Part shown: positions 27,798 through 37,000 of the stretch, in pieces
How positions within the stretch are numbered: position 1 is the stretch's first letter
How the letters are laid out: every line of letters begins with the position of its first letter
Assembly (NCBI GenBank): GCA_949077035.1
Contig: CARUPR010000004.1
Span: 1 to 64,000, forward strand
Direction of reading: 5' to 3'
Source: an uncultured Eubacteriales bacterium
GTDB lineage: Bacteria; Bacillota; Clostridia; Christensenellales; UBA1242
Length of the DNA stretch: 64,000 nucleotides
Program-made: the position numbers and the translations under genes
The notes under the pieces: model-generated
Told to the model about the DNA's origin: nothing
The model's database searches: none
What the model saw: the letters and a program-made list of their open reading frames with translations, nothing else

Positions 27798-29153
27798 TTA
27801 GTCTTTTTGTGATAATAATTTCTTAATTTCGCTGATAAATCCTTGAATTTTGTGTGATGTTTTAAGTTCATCAGAAATTTTATCGCGAGAATGCATGATT
27901 GTTGTATGGTCGCGACCGCCGAAAATTTTGCCTATTGATACAAGTGGAATTTCAAGAATTTCATTGATAAGATATATGGCAATCATTCTTGGTTCTACAA
28001 CATCTTTGCTTTTCTTTTTGCCCACAATATCTTGTCTTGTGATGTCAAAATAGGTGCAAACTGTGTCAATGATATCGTCTGTTGAAAGGCCTTCATTTTT
28101 TTCTTCTTCAAGTTGGCCATTAAAAGCCTCATAAGCCTCTGCCATCCCGGCAGAATCCTTATTTGAAAGGTTTGCCAGAAAGTGTATCTTAGCAAGCATA
28201 CCTTCAAGTTCTCTGACGTTTGAGCTTACCCTTTCGGCAACAAAGTCAATTACCTCATCATCGATTGAATATTTTTCAATCTGGCATTTTTTTCTTAAAA
28301 TGGCTATACGGGTTTCCAGTTCTGGATGCTGAATATCTTGGATAAGACCGCTTGTAAAACGAGAGCGAAGTCTATCTGCAAGAGTTTCTATTTCCTTTGG
28401 TGGACGGTCAGAAGTAATGATGATTTGTTTTGAATTTTGATAAAGTTCATTAAAAGTATGGAAAAATTCTTCTTGTGTTGATGTTTTCTTTGAAATAAAT
28501 TGAATATCATCAATCATAAGCACATCTAAGTTGCGATATTTTGTCCTAAATTCAAGTACTGCTTTGTTTTTAGCTGATGAGCCAAGCGATTCTATATAAT
28601 CATTTGCAAATTGTTCGCAGGTGGCATACATGACATTTAGAGTAGGGAAATATTCTTTATAATAATTTCCTATTGCGTGTAAAAGGTGCGTTTTTCCAAG
28701 TCCAGAGCCTCCATAGATGAAAAGTGGATTGAATTTTACGCCGGAATGTTCAGCAACTGCGCGGCAGGCAGTGTAAACAAACTTATTTGAATCGCCAACG
28801 ACAAAATTATCAAAGGTATATTTTGGATTGAAAGGATTTTTTGTAAGATTAACCTCTTTTTGTGAGTTTTTGTCGCCATGCAAGCTTATATATTCAATTT
28901 CTTCAGCAGGGTCAAGAATTTCAATAATTATATCAGCACCAAAAATATCATTGACAGCAGATGAGAGCTTGTCAAAATAATTTCTTGAAAGTTGATTTTT
29001 AGCAGAAGTTGTGTTTGCAGATAAAATTAATGTTTTATTGTCGACAAAGTCAACAACTTTTATTGGTCTAAACCACATTACGAATGAAACATTGGATACG
29101 GTAAGTTCAAGTTTGTCAAGGACAGCCTTCCAAAGAGTAGATAAATCTTTCAT
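27798..29153 (-). CDS. dnaA: Chromosomal replication initiator DnaA
   Basis: A 451-residue protein of normal length. It binds DnaA boxes in the ATP form and opens oriC. Domain I (about 1-80) starts LSTLWKAVLDKLE. The AAA+ domain has Walker A GGSGLGKTHLL (148-158), Walker B VLMIDDIQF, the ADRLRSRFTSGL box and sensor regions. Domain IV carries the DNA-binding signature GGRDHTTIMHSRDKI. The linker is short. ATG 29153 follows AAGGAAA. It is minus strand, so transcribed toward oriC, against the main replication direction. Its promoter lies about 250 bp upstream, in the divergent gap with recF. Confidence 0.97.
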   Translation of the reverse strand: MKDLSTLWKAVLDKLELTVSNVSFVMWFRPIKVVDFVDNKTLILSANTTSAKNQLSRNYFDKLSSAVNDIFGADIIIEILDPAEEIEYISLHGDKNSQKEVNLTKNPFNPKYTFDNFVVGDSNKFVYTACRAVAEHSGVKFNPLFIYGGSGLGKTHLLHAIGNYYKEYFPTLNVMYATCEQFANDYIESLGSSAKNKAVLEFRTKYRNLDVLMIDDIQFISKKTSTQEEFFHTFNELYQNSKQIIITSDRPPKEIETLADRLRSRFTSGLIQDIQHPELETRIAILRKKCQIEKYSIDDEVIDFVAERVSSNVRELEGMLAKIHFLANLSNKDSAGMAEAYEAFNGQLEEEKNEGLSTDDIIDTVCTYFDITRQDIVGKKKSKDVVEPRMIAIYLINEILEIPLVSIGKIFGGRDHTTIMHSRDKISDELKTSHKIQGFISEIKKLLSQKD

Positions 29154-29407
29154 ATTTTTTCCTTTTTATGATGAGTATGTTTAAAAATTATTAAATCATA
29201 ATTTTGATAAATTTGCTTAAATTTTAAAAAATATTTCAAAAAAAGCTGAAAATATCTTAAAAAACAATAAAAAACTGCAAAAAACCGCAAAAAATCATTA
29301 AAAAATCAAAAATTTATTAAATTATCAATTTTTTATATTTATCATGTTTATTGCTATGAAAATAAAAATTATTTTTTTATATTTTTTTAAAGCTAATTTA
29401 CCTTTTT
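29154..29407 (-). other. Long dnaA leader
   Basis: If the promoter at 29408-29436 is the main one, dnaA mRNA has an AT-rich leader of about 245 nt. I see no DnaA box and no riboswitch fold here, so this gap is not the origin. Confidence 0.45.
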
Positions 29408-29436
29408 ATTATAAAGTTATTTTCCAAAAAAGTCAA
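29408..29436 (-). promoter_or_regulatory. dnaA promoter
   Basis: Minus strand: TTGACT (29436-29431), 17-bp spacer, TATAAT (29413-29408). Confidence 0.7.
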
Positions 29437-29491
29437 GTGAGAATACAAATATTTACCTTTTTAAATTTAGCTAAATATTATAAAAAAAAGA

Positions 29492-29520
29492 TTGAAAAAA
29501 AAATTGTTTTTTGATAAAAT
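29492..29520 (+). promoter_or_regulatory. recF promoter, leaderless configuration
   Basis: TTGAAA (29492-29497), 17-bp spacer, TAAAAT (29515-29520), then 6 nt to ATG 29527. No Shine-Dalgarno is present. Confidence 0.7.
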
Positions 29521-29526
29521 AAAACT

Positions 29527-30585
29527 ATGCAAATAAAAAACTTAGTGCTTAAAGATTTTCGAAGTTATCAAGACAGCAAATTTGTTTTTTCGCCCAATGT
29601 AAATGTCATTGTTGGTAAAAACGCAAAAGGAAAAACCAACATTCTTGAGGCGGTTTTTTTCATGATTATTGGAAAAAGTTTTCGCACTTCTAAAGAAAAA
29701 GATGTGATTAGGTGGGGTGAAGAAAACGGTTATATCTGCGGTGAGTTTGAGAAAAAATATAGGGATGTTCAGATAGAGATGTTTTTTTCTTCTATGCGAA
29801 AGAAGGCGATAAAAATAGACGGAATAGGAATAAAGAGAATTGGTGAGCTTCTTGGCTCGGTCAATGCAGTGTTTTTTTCACCTGATGAACTTCGACTTAT
29901 TAAAAACAGCCCTGAAGAGCGAAGAAGGTTTATGAATATCATCCTAAGTCAGACAAACAAAAGTTATTTCTATCTATTGGGTCGATATGAAAAGGTGCTT
30001 GCAAACAGAAATAAACTTTTAAAGACCAGTCGCGATAAAAGTGTGCTAATTGACACCATTGATATTTGGAATAGGGCATTATCTGACCTTGCAGAAAAGA
30101 TATATAAAGAGAGGGCGAAGCTTATAGAAGAACTTTCGCCATTTGCTGAAAAGGCACAAGACTATCTTTCTGGCGGGAAGGAAAAGATTGAAATTGTATA
30201 TAAGAGTTCTTTTGAAGGTGAAGATTATGCCAAAAAGATGATGAAGGGGCTTGAGAAGAATCTTGAAAAGGATTTTAAATTAGGTTATACATCACTTGGT
30301 GTGCATCGAGATGAAATTGACATATATCTAAATGGAGTTGAAGTGAAAAGTTTTGGCTCACAAGGACAACAGAGAACTTGTGCTTTATCATTAAAACTTG
30401 CAGAGCTTGAAATTATCAAAGAGCGGACGGGTGAAGAACCTCTTTTACTGCTTGATGATGTGTTTAGCGAGCTTGACAATGAAAGAAGAAAGAAGCTTTT
30501 AAAGTTTACATCCAAAGCTCAAACAATTATCACCTGCACAGACTTTGATGAGCCTGATATTGATTGCAATATTATAAGGCTTTGA
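29527..30585 (+). CDS. recF: DNA repair and replication protein RecF
   Basis: A 352-residue SMC-like ATPase that helps load RecA at gaps with RecO and RecR. Walker A VGKNAKGKTNILEAV (about 29-43), the FFSPDELRLIKNSPEERRRFM block, the signature region LGVHRDEIDIYLNG, FGSQGQQRT and Walker B LLLLDDVFSELD are all in place. The protein begins MQIKNLVLKDFRSYQ as in relatives, which fixes the ATG despite the missing ribosome-binding site. It ends with TGA, evidence against a TGA-Trp code. Divergent from dnaA; elsewhere it follows dnaN. Confidence 0.97.
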   Translation: MQIKNLVLKDFRSYQDSKFVFSPNVNVIVGKNAKGKTNILEAVFFMIIGKSFRTSKEKDVIRWGEENGYICGEFEKKYRDVQIEMFFSSMRKKAIKIDGIGIKRIGELLGSVNAVFFSPDELRLIKNSPEERRRFMNIILSQTNKSYFYLLGRYEKVLANRNKLLKTSRDKSVLIDTIDIWNRALSDLAEKIYKERAKLIEELSPFAEKAQDYLSGGKEKIEIVYKSSFEGEDYAKKMMKGLEKNLEKDFKLGYTSLGVHRDEIDIYLNGVEVKSFGSQGQQRTCALSLKLAELEIIKERTGEEPLLLLDDVFSELDNERRKKLLKFTSKAQTIITCTDFDEPDIDCNIIRL

Positions 30586-30605
30586 AATTGAAATGTAGCA
30601 AACAC

Positions 30606-30640
30606 AAAAAACCTTTCTTAAAGTAAGAAAGGTTTTTTTA
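30606..30640 (+). terminator. recF terminator
   Basis: 11-bp stem AACCTTTCTTA/TAAGAAAGGTT with AAG loop, T-run after and A-run before, so it may also serve the convergent lipoprotein gene. Confidence 0.85.
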
Positions 30641-30644
30641 TTTT

Positions 30645-30725
30645 TTAAGGACGCAAGATAGGAATGAGTAACATAAGAGCTTTCTTTTGAAAGGCAAGAT
30701 AGGCAGGAACTTCGTGAGTATAATT
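30645..30725 (+). repeat. Dispersed intergenic repeat, copy 3 (double)
   Basis: GACGCAAGATAGG (30650-30662), then ATGAGTAACATAAGAGC and CTTTCTT. A second half copy GGCAAGATAGGCAGGAAC (about 30693-30710) is followed by GTGAGTATA. It is attached directly to the recF terminator. The rest of the gap to 30901 is AT-rich, with several ATAATTTTGTGA-like words around 30720-30775. Confidence 0.75.
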
Positions 30726-30901
30726 TTGTGAAATTTAATAATAAATCGTGATAATTTAATATAATTTTGTGAGATTTATCAAAAAATAGTGAAAAATTGT
30801 AAAAATTTGCAATTTTTTCATGTTTTTTCATGATATTTTAGTAATTTTATATTTAATTTTGCTAAATTGTTTAAACTTAAAAGCTATTAAAAGTTTTTCA
30901 A

Positions 30902-32131
30902 TTAAGCATTTTCTTTAAAGGTGCAATTATTGAAAGTTGTTGAAAGGTCGACATCAATTGGAAGTAAGAGGGCATTTTGTTGAGAGGCAGAGAATGTCAT
31001 ATCCTTGAAAGTTACAGAGCCGCCTGTGCACTGGGACAAATCAATCATATGCTCAGCTGCGTTGTCACCGATTGATGAAAGTGTAAGATTTATAAATCTG
31101 ACATTTTCAATCTTCCCAACAATTTTTATTGGAATAATATCAATTCCGTTTAATGAATCAGTTTTCTTCTGTGAAAAGATTGTGATATTTTTTGCGTTTT
31201 CTAAGATTAGTGGAGTTGAAGTATTGAAATTGGCACCATTTGCAAGCATTATGCTGTCAACATTTTCATTGATTGCATCTTGAAGTTCTTTAAAAGAATT
31301 GACAATCTTCTTTGCCTTTGCTGAAATTGAAATCTTTTCTGTGAAATCTTGATAGGTGATTGTTATAAATTTGTCGCCCACATCAATTGTTTCTTTGTCT
31401 ATTTGATAATTGGTAATTTTTTCTACCCTTCCGCTGTAATATTTTAATGAAACTTCTAAGCCTGTCTTATCAAATTTTTCGCCAATGAAATAGCTGGTTT
31501 TGATTGGAAGAGAGTCAATATTCATTTCTATTATCCTATCTTCTCGGACGATAAGTGGAATTTCTATTGTGGTTAAATCTTTGTAAGTTATTTTAATTGT
31601 TGCGCCATCTTCAGCATAGGTAGGATGTTCTATCACACACTGGCTGAGGTCTATCTTATCCTCTTTTTCTCTGCTTTGATATACACCATAAACCTCAATA
31701 TCTTTTAGGTCTATCCTCTCGCCTGTGAAATAGTAAATGGCAGAAGAAGGATATCTTGCCTCTATATATGCAATTTTTCCGTCATTTACTGTGACTTCCA
31801 TGCTTTGTGAAATGTTTGTGTCTACTACCTCAATGGTTATTGTTGCCTTTCCATAACTATTTGCAACCATGTTTGAATATCTGTCAAAAGAGATGATTGA
31901 AGTGTCAGAACTTGAACATTTTAATTTATAGTTTTTTGCTTTTTTAGGATAAACATTCAGTTCTATTGTTTTAACCTGATTTAAATACATTTCTATGCTT
32001 GGACTTTCAAATTCAATTCTTTCAGGATAGACAACTTTATTGAAACATCCGACAAGAAGAAAGGAAGTGCAAATAAGGATAAATGTAAATAATATGGTAA
32101 AAATGGTCGATTTTTGCAGTTTTTTTGTCAT
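30902..32131 (-). CDS. Lipoprotein with Ig-like domains
   Basis: A 409-residue protein. The signal peptide (about 10-29) ends in the lipobox LVGC, so Cys29 is probably lipidated and the protein sits on the outer face of the membrane. Residues about 34-115 look like a BIG_2 domain (VKTIELNVYPKKAKN, SFDRYSNMVANSYGKATITIEV). Two Ig-like units follow with the repeated YFTGERIDLKDIEVYGVY / YFIGEKFDKTGLEVSLKY motif. The last part (about 280-409) has beta-helix character (LENAKNITIFSQ, VRFINLTLS, VTFKDMTFS). No catalytic residues are evident. The start follows GAGGTGA. It is a surface protein like the giant gene nearby, but the two are unlinked in transcription. Confidence 0.85.
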   Translation of the reverse strand: MTKKLQKSTIFTILFTFILICTSFLLVGCFNKVVYPERIEFESPSIEMYLNQVKTIELNVYPKKAKNYKLKCSSSDTSIISFDRYSNMVANSYGKATITIEVVDTNISQSMEVTVNDGKIAYIEARYPSSAIYYFTGERIDLKDIEVYGVYQSREKEDKIDLSQCVIEHPTYAEDGATIKITYKDLTTIEIPLIVREDRIIEMNIDSLPIKTSYFIGEKFDKTGLEVSLKYYSGRVEKITNYQIDKETIDVGDKFITITYQDFTEKISISAKAKKIVNSFKELQDAINENVDSIMLANGANFNTSTPLILENAKNITIFSQKKTDSLNGIDIIPIKIVGKIENVRFINLTLSSIGDNAAEHMIDLSQCTGGSVTFKDMTFSASQQNALLLPIDVDLSTTFNNCTFKENA

Positions 32132-32410
32132 TTTTCACCTCTTTTTAATAAATTTTGTATTTATTTTATGATTTATATTGTTTTTAACTATTAATTTTAT
32201 AATGTTTTTAAATTGATTTTAAACTGATTTTATTTTGTTTTTTGTAATGGTTTTATATTAATTTCTAAAATTTTTAAATTGATTTTTAAAGTTTTTTAAA
32301 TTTTTTTAAACCTTTTTTTTACAAGCTTTTTTAAAATCAAATTTAAGCATAGATGATAAAAATAATAGCTAGGCAGTTTTATTTTGTGTAAAAAATTATT
32401 TTTAATTTGT

Positions 32411-33472
32411 TTATTTTAAAAACTTTTTATAATTTAAGCCCATTGCATCTTTCATTTTTTCAAGACGTGCATTTGCGTCTATTGAAGCCTGACGAGAGTT
32501 TTCAAACAGCATATTGTAAATGTCGTCAATATGATTTAGGCATTGTTTTCTTTTCTCTCTTATTGGTGAAAGAAAATCTTCAAGCACATTTATTAAAAAC
32601 TTTTTCACCTTCACATCGCCAAGGCCGCCTCGTCTATAATGGTTTTTAAGTTCTTCTAAATTTTTATATTCTGGCAGAAACATTGCAAAATGTGCTGGCT
32701 TTGAAAAGGCATCAAGATAGGTGAAAACAACATTTCCTTCAATTTGACCTGGGTCGGTCACCTTTATATGATTTGCATCTGTGTATGCCTTCATCACCTT
32801 TTCTTTGACTGTTTCTGTATCATCGCAAAGATAGATTGAATTTCCTGCAGATTTTGACATCTTCAATTTTCCGTCAAGACCTGGAAGTCTTTGAAATGCC
32901 TTGTTTTCTGAAACTATCGCTTTTGGCATAACAAAAATCTCTTCGCTTGGCTGATAGGTATTGTTGAAAGATTGGACAATCTCTCTTGCCTGTTCAAACA
33001 TTGGCAACTGGTCGCCACCAACAGGGGCAATTGTTGTGCCAAAGGCAAGGATATCTGCCGCTTGAGAGATTGGATAATTTATAAATCCGATTGGCAGACT
33101 TGTTTCAAAGCCACGTTGTTTGATTTCTTCCTTGATGGTTGGGTTTCTTTGAAGTCTTGATAGTGTGACAAGATTCATAAAGTATGATGTAAATTCATGA
33201 AGTGGGCTGACCATAGATTGAATAAAAATCTTGACTTTGGAAGGGTCTATTCCTGCCGAAATATAGTCGATTGCAACCTGAATGATGTTGTTTTTTACTT
33301 TATCGACGTTTTGCGCATTGTCGGTCAGTGCCTGTGTGTCTGCTATCATGACATAATATTTTTCATAATTGCCTTCATCTTGAAGTTCTATCCTCTTTTT
33401 AAGTGAGCCTATATAATGACCTAAATGTAAGTTTCCTGTAGGTCTATCACCTGTTAAAATAATATCTTTCAT
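32411..33472 (-). CDS. trpS: Tryptophanyl-tRNA synthetase
   Basis: A 353-residue class I aminoacyl-tRNA synthetase charging tRNA-Trp. The HIGH-type motif is GNLHLGHYIGSL (about 13-24) after the ILTGDRPTG start; KMSKS is exact in GKLKMSKSAGN (about 199-209). The DQLPMFEQAREI block and a C-terminal anticodon-binding helical part are present. I chose ATG 33472 because AGAGGAAA precedes it and the protein then starts as in relatives; an ATG 60 nt upstream has no site. Single gene with a TTGACA promoter. Confidence 0.96.
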   Translation of the reverse strand: MKDIILTGDRPTGNLHLGHYIGSLKKRIELQDEGNYEKYYVMIADTQALTDNAQNVDKVKNNIIQVAIDYISAGIDPSKVKIFIQSMVSPLHEFTSYFMNLVTLSRLQRNPTIKEEIKQRGFETSLPIGFINYPISQAADILAFGTTIAPVGGDQLPMFEQAREIVQSFNNTYQPSEEIFVMPKAIVSENKAFQRLPGLDGKLKMSKSAGNSIYLCDDTETVKEKVMKAYTDANHIKVTDPGQIEGNVVFTYLDAFSKPAHFAMFLPEYKNLEELKNHYRRGGLGDVKVKKFLINVLEDFLSPIREKRKQCLNHIDDIYNMLFENSRQASIDANARLEKMKDAMGLNYKKFLK

Positions 33473-33490
33473 ATTTTTCCTCTTTTTTAT

Positions 33491-33519
33491 AGTGTAAACA
33501 TATTTCAAAACATTGTCAA
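33491..33519 (-). promoter_or_regulatory. trpS promoter
   Basis: Minus strand: TTGACA (33519-33514), 17-bp spacer, TACACT (33496-33491). Confidence 0.6.
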
Positions 33520-33539
33520 GCGATAATGTCAATGAATGT

Positions 33540-33959
33540 TTTGTTGGTGAAAGAAGAACTTTTGAACAGATGTGAGATTTTGAGAGAAGAGAAAGTGAGG
33601 GCTATGTGGTTTGATTAGAATAGAATTAGAACGAGGCTATTTGGTGGGCAAAGAATAAAAGAGAGATAAAAAATTTTTTGAGAGGTTTTTGTTTGTAAGT
33701 AATTAAGAAAGAGAAAGTGAGGTTTGTATGCTTTAATGAAAATATCAAGAAAAAAGAGAGAATTGAAGGACAGAAAAAAAAGAAATGATGTGTTTGGCGT
33801 ATAAAAGAGAATAGAGAAAAAATGTAGTGATTAAGATTTTATTCTGTCAAAATTTGTCATATTTTAAATCTTTAAGAAACTTATCATAAAAAAATAAAAA
33901 CCAGAAAAATATTTTTGTCGAAATATAAATTAATTTCTTGATAATTTGTATATTTTTGT
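33540..33959 (+). other. Purine-rich divergent gap with degenerate repeats
   Basis: No coding frame with a ribosome-binding site is visible. GAGAAAGTGAGG occurs exactly at about 33588 and 33710, each followed by a diverged TNTGTG…TTTNATNA, with looser versions near 33632 and 33785. These may be distant members of the intergenic repeat family. Confidence 0.45.
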
Positions 33960-33988
33960 TTGCCTTATGTAAAATAATTTTGTATAAT
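33960..33988 (+). promoter_or_regulatory. Promoter of the giant surface-protein gene
   Basis: TTGCCT (33960-33965), 17-bp spacer, TATAAT (33983-33988). Confidence 0.7.
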
Positions 33989-34061
33989 ATATAAATATAT
34001 TAGGCTTGCTTTGGTGTATTTGTTTTTTGGCTTTCAGTGTTGTGCAAAAAAGGAGGCAGTT

Positions 34062-37000
34062 ATGTTGAAAAAAATGAGTAAAAGTATTTGTTTCTTCCTG
34101 TTGGTGTTGTTTATGGCAGGAAGTTTTTGTTTGTTTCCAAAATTAAAAGTCGGGTTTTCTGATGCTTTGAATTATGAGCAATATATAAGTGAACATACTC
34201 AAGGTGAGACTTATAATGCCATATTTGAAGAGATTTATAACAATGACTATAATGAGTATGTTTATGAAGGAGAGTCTTTTGTAGAGCATTATTACCAATA
34301 TAAAGACATCAATGCTCAAAACAATAGTGCTCTTTTTGGAAGTGAATATTTTAATCAAGAGCGTTTTGGACATAAGAATGTTATGGTCATAACAACAGCC
34401 GAGCAACTTGCTGAGGTGGCTTTTTGGATAAGCTGGGGAAATGATATTTGTCAAATTATGGCCCCAATTGTCAGAGAAGATTTTAATTCTCAAGAAGAAT
34501 ATGAGAGTGCACTTGAAGAGCAAGAGATGCAGTTAAAATTATTGGGTATTGAAGGGAAGTTGCCTCCTATTACTTTTATAAGTGATAATGAAGGAAATCA
34601 AGATGTATTTATGGAAAACCCTTTTAGAATGGGGATATATTCACTTGAAGCGGACCTTGATTTAAGTGGCTCTCTTTGGACACCAATTGGAAATTCTAAT
34701 AGTGAATTTGCAGGTGTTTTTTATGGTAATGGCCACACAATTTCAAATATAACCATTGACGATGTGACATCGTCTGAGGGTAACAGTAATGTAAATCTTG
34801 GGCTTTTTGGTAAAATTTCAGAAGCAACAATTTGTGATTTGGTAATTGGCGGGTCAAACACAATCGTTTCATCATCAACAAATGCAAATTGCGGGACACT
34901 TGTTGGTTCAACAAATCGTAGTTACATAATAAACTGCTTTGATAAATCTACCTCAAAAACCGGCACAAACAACAAAGAACTTTCTCCTATTGGTAAAATT
35001 GAAAGTAGTGGGGATAATGAAAGTTATTTCTATGCCGGAAATAGCTTTGATGGTAAGACTCCTATTTGCAAAAATATTACCGAATATTTTCAAACTGTTA
35101 TTACTGATAGTTTTGATACTTATGTTGGTGTTTATAATGCTGGTGAGGGTGAATTTAAGATAGGCAATGAAAAATGGTATGACAGAAGCCCTGACTCAGA
35201 CAGCAAAACTCTTAGAACTTTGTTTAAAGTAGTTTATTATAGAGGTGAAAATAATACAAATTTGACAAAAGTAGTGCCAATAAATGAAAAGCCTTATATG
35301 CTTAGGTCAAACATTCATTATGCCTCTGCACCAAAGCTTAGAATAGAAACAACAAATGAAAATGAAGTTTATGTAATCAAACCTGGTTTTAAAGCTTCTT
35401 TTAGGACAGAATATAAAAGTCAAGAATTGTTTATGTTTGCATTTAAGCCAGGGACAGACCTTGATGATAATTCAGATGAAAATTTAGAGAATAATGTTTT
35501 ATACGACCAAGATTTAATAGACCAAGGTGAGGCCCCTTATAATGCTTACCTCGTAAGCCCTATGGGAATTGATATAAGTTATGAAGAGGCAACTATTAAT
35601 ACTACTTTTGATTATGGATATTCTAGTTCTCGTTCATATGAAACTCTTACGTTCCCATACGATACTCCTTTCTGCGAAATCTTTGAAGAGCATCCTGGGC
35701 TTTTGCAGAGGGCAGGATATGAACTTGATGAATTTTATAAAATTATAAACCCTGATAATACAAAAACTGCAGTAAATATTGAAACTGCAGATGACTATAA
35801 AGATAGTTATATAAACGACAATGAGAGATATTTCTTAACATGGAATTATAATGATAAAATTCAAAGAAATTTTGGTATTAAATTTGCCTATTCTTCTGAA
35901 GAGGGCGGCAAGATGGCCGAAAATTTTTCATCAGTTGACAAAATGAAAGGTTTTGTTGCACATGATGAAAATGGAGTTGCAAAGATTGAAGGAATAAAAG
36001 AAGCAAGTGCTGGTATGCTTGAAGAGGGAATTATCTATGAAAACTCTGCAAACTTTGCTGAAGGCAGTGATAATTATACCTTTAAAATAACTCTTGCTCA
36101 AGGATATAAACTTGTTTCAGCTTCTGGTTATGACCCTAGTATGCATACATACACAAAAACTCCTGAAATTGTCAATAACAAGGCAAATGTGAGATTGGGT
36201 GCTTATCCAAGTTTCACCAATATGACAGGCAAAGGTTATGATTATGACGGAAGTGAAACAAAAAATAATGATAGTTATAATTCAGTATTAATAGAGGCTG
36301 GTCGTGTAAGAGATAAAGATAATGAAGATGACCAAATTATTCCATTGCCTGGTGGGGAAAGGACTTATAATGAAAGGGCAGCTTTTGCTAAAGAAAAAGA
36401 GTATATTGTCAATGTAAACAATGTTGTTGGACCTGGTGGTCATGTAATTTTGGTCATTGAAAGAGACTGGACTTATGTTGATGTGACACCACATATGGTG
36501 GACGATACAGTAGATATTTCTTACTTTATTGAAGACGGAATTTATCTTAATAAGAATGGCGATGCAGTAGACAAAAACAACAACTTATTTTATGATAATC
36601 AAGGAAATATTTTGGTAGATTATCCTTCAGCTGTTATTTATTACGGAAAAGGAAAGCCTTTTGATAAAAATAATGAAATATTTATAGATGAAAATGGTAT
36701 TGCGACTTATCCTGATGCTATATTTAATGGCATTGAAAATGAAGAAGGTGTATTTGAAAGACCGGTGATAAAGGAAGATGGAAGCAATTGTTATATTTTA
36801 CAGATGAGGAAAGGTGATAGCATAAACTTGACCATATCTGTCGGAACTGCGGTTGGAACGGTTGATAGATATCTTCTTAATGTTGAAACAGACAATTTTA
36901 TGAAGGCAAATGATGGCGAAAATGAGTCCGGCTTTACCACCTATAAAATAAGCTATCCAAATCAAGGTGTATGGGGTGCTGAAAACCCTGAGGAAGATTT

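Noticed and set aside
29154..29526. dnaA-recF gap as the origin
   Set aside because: AT-rich but without DnaA boxes or DnaA-trios, whereas the dnaN-mnmE gap has both.
29527..30585. TGA read as tryptophan (Mycoplasma-like code)
   Set aside because: recF and the flippase gene end at TGA at the expected family lengths, so TGA is a stop.
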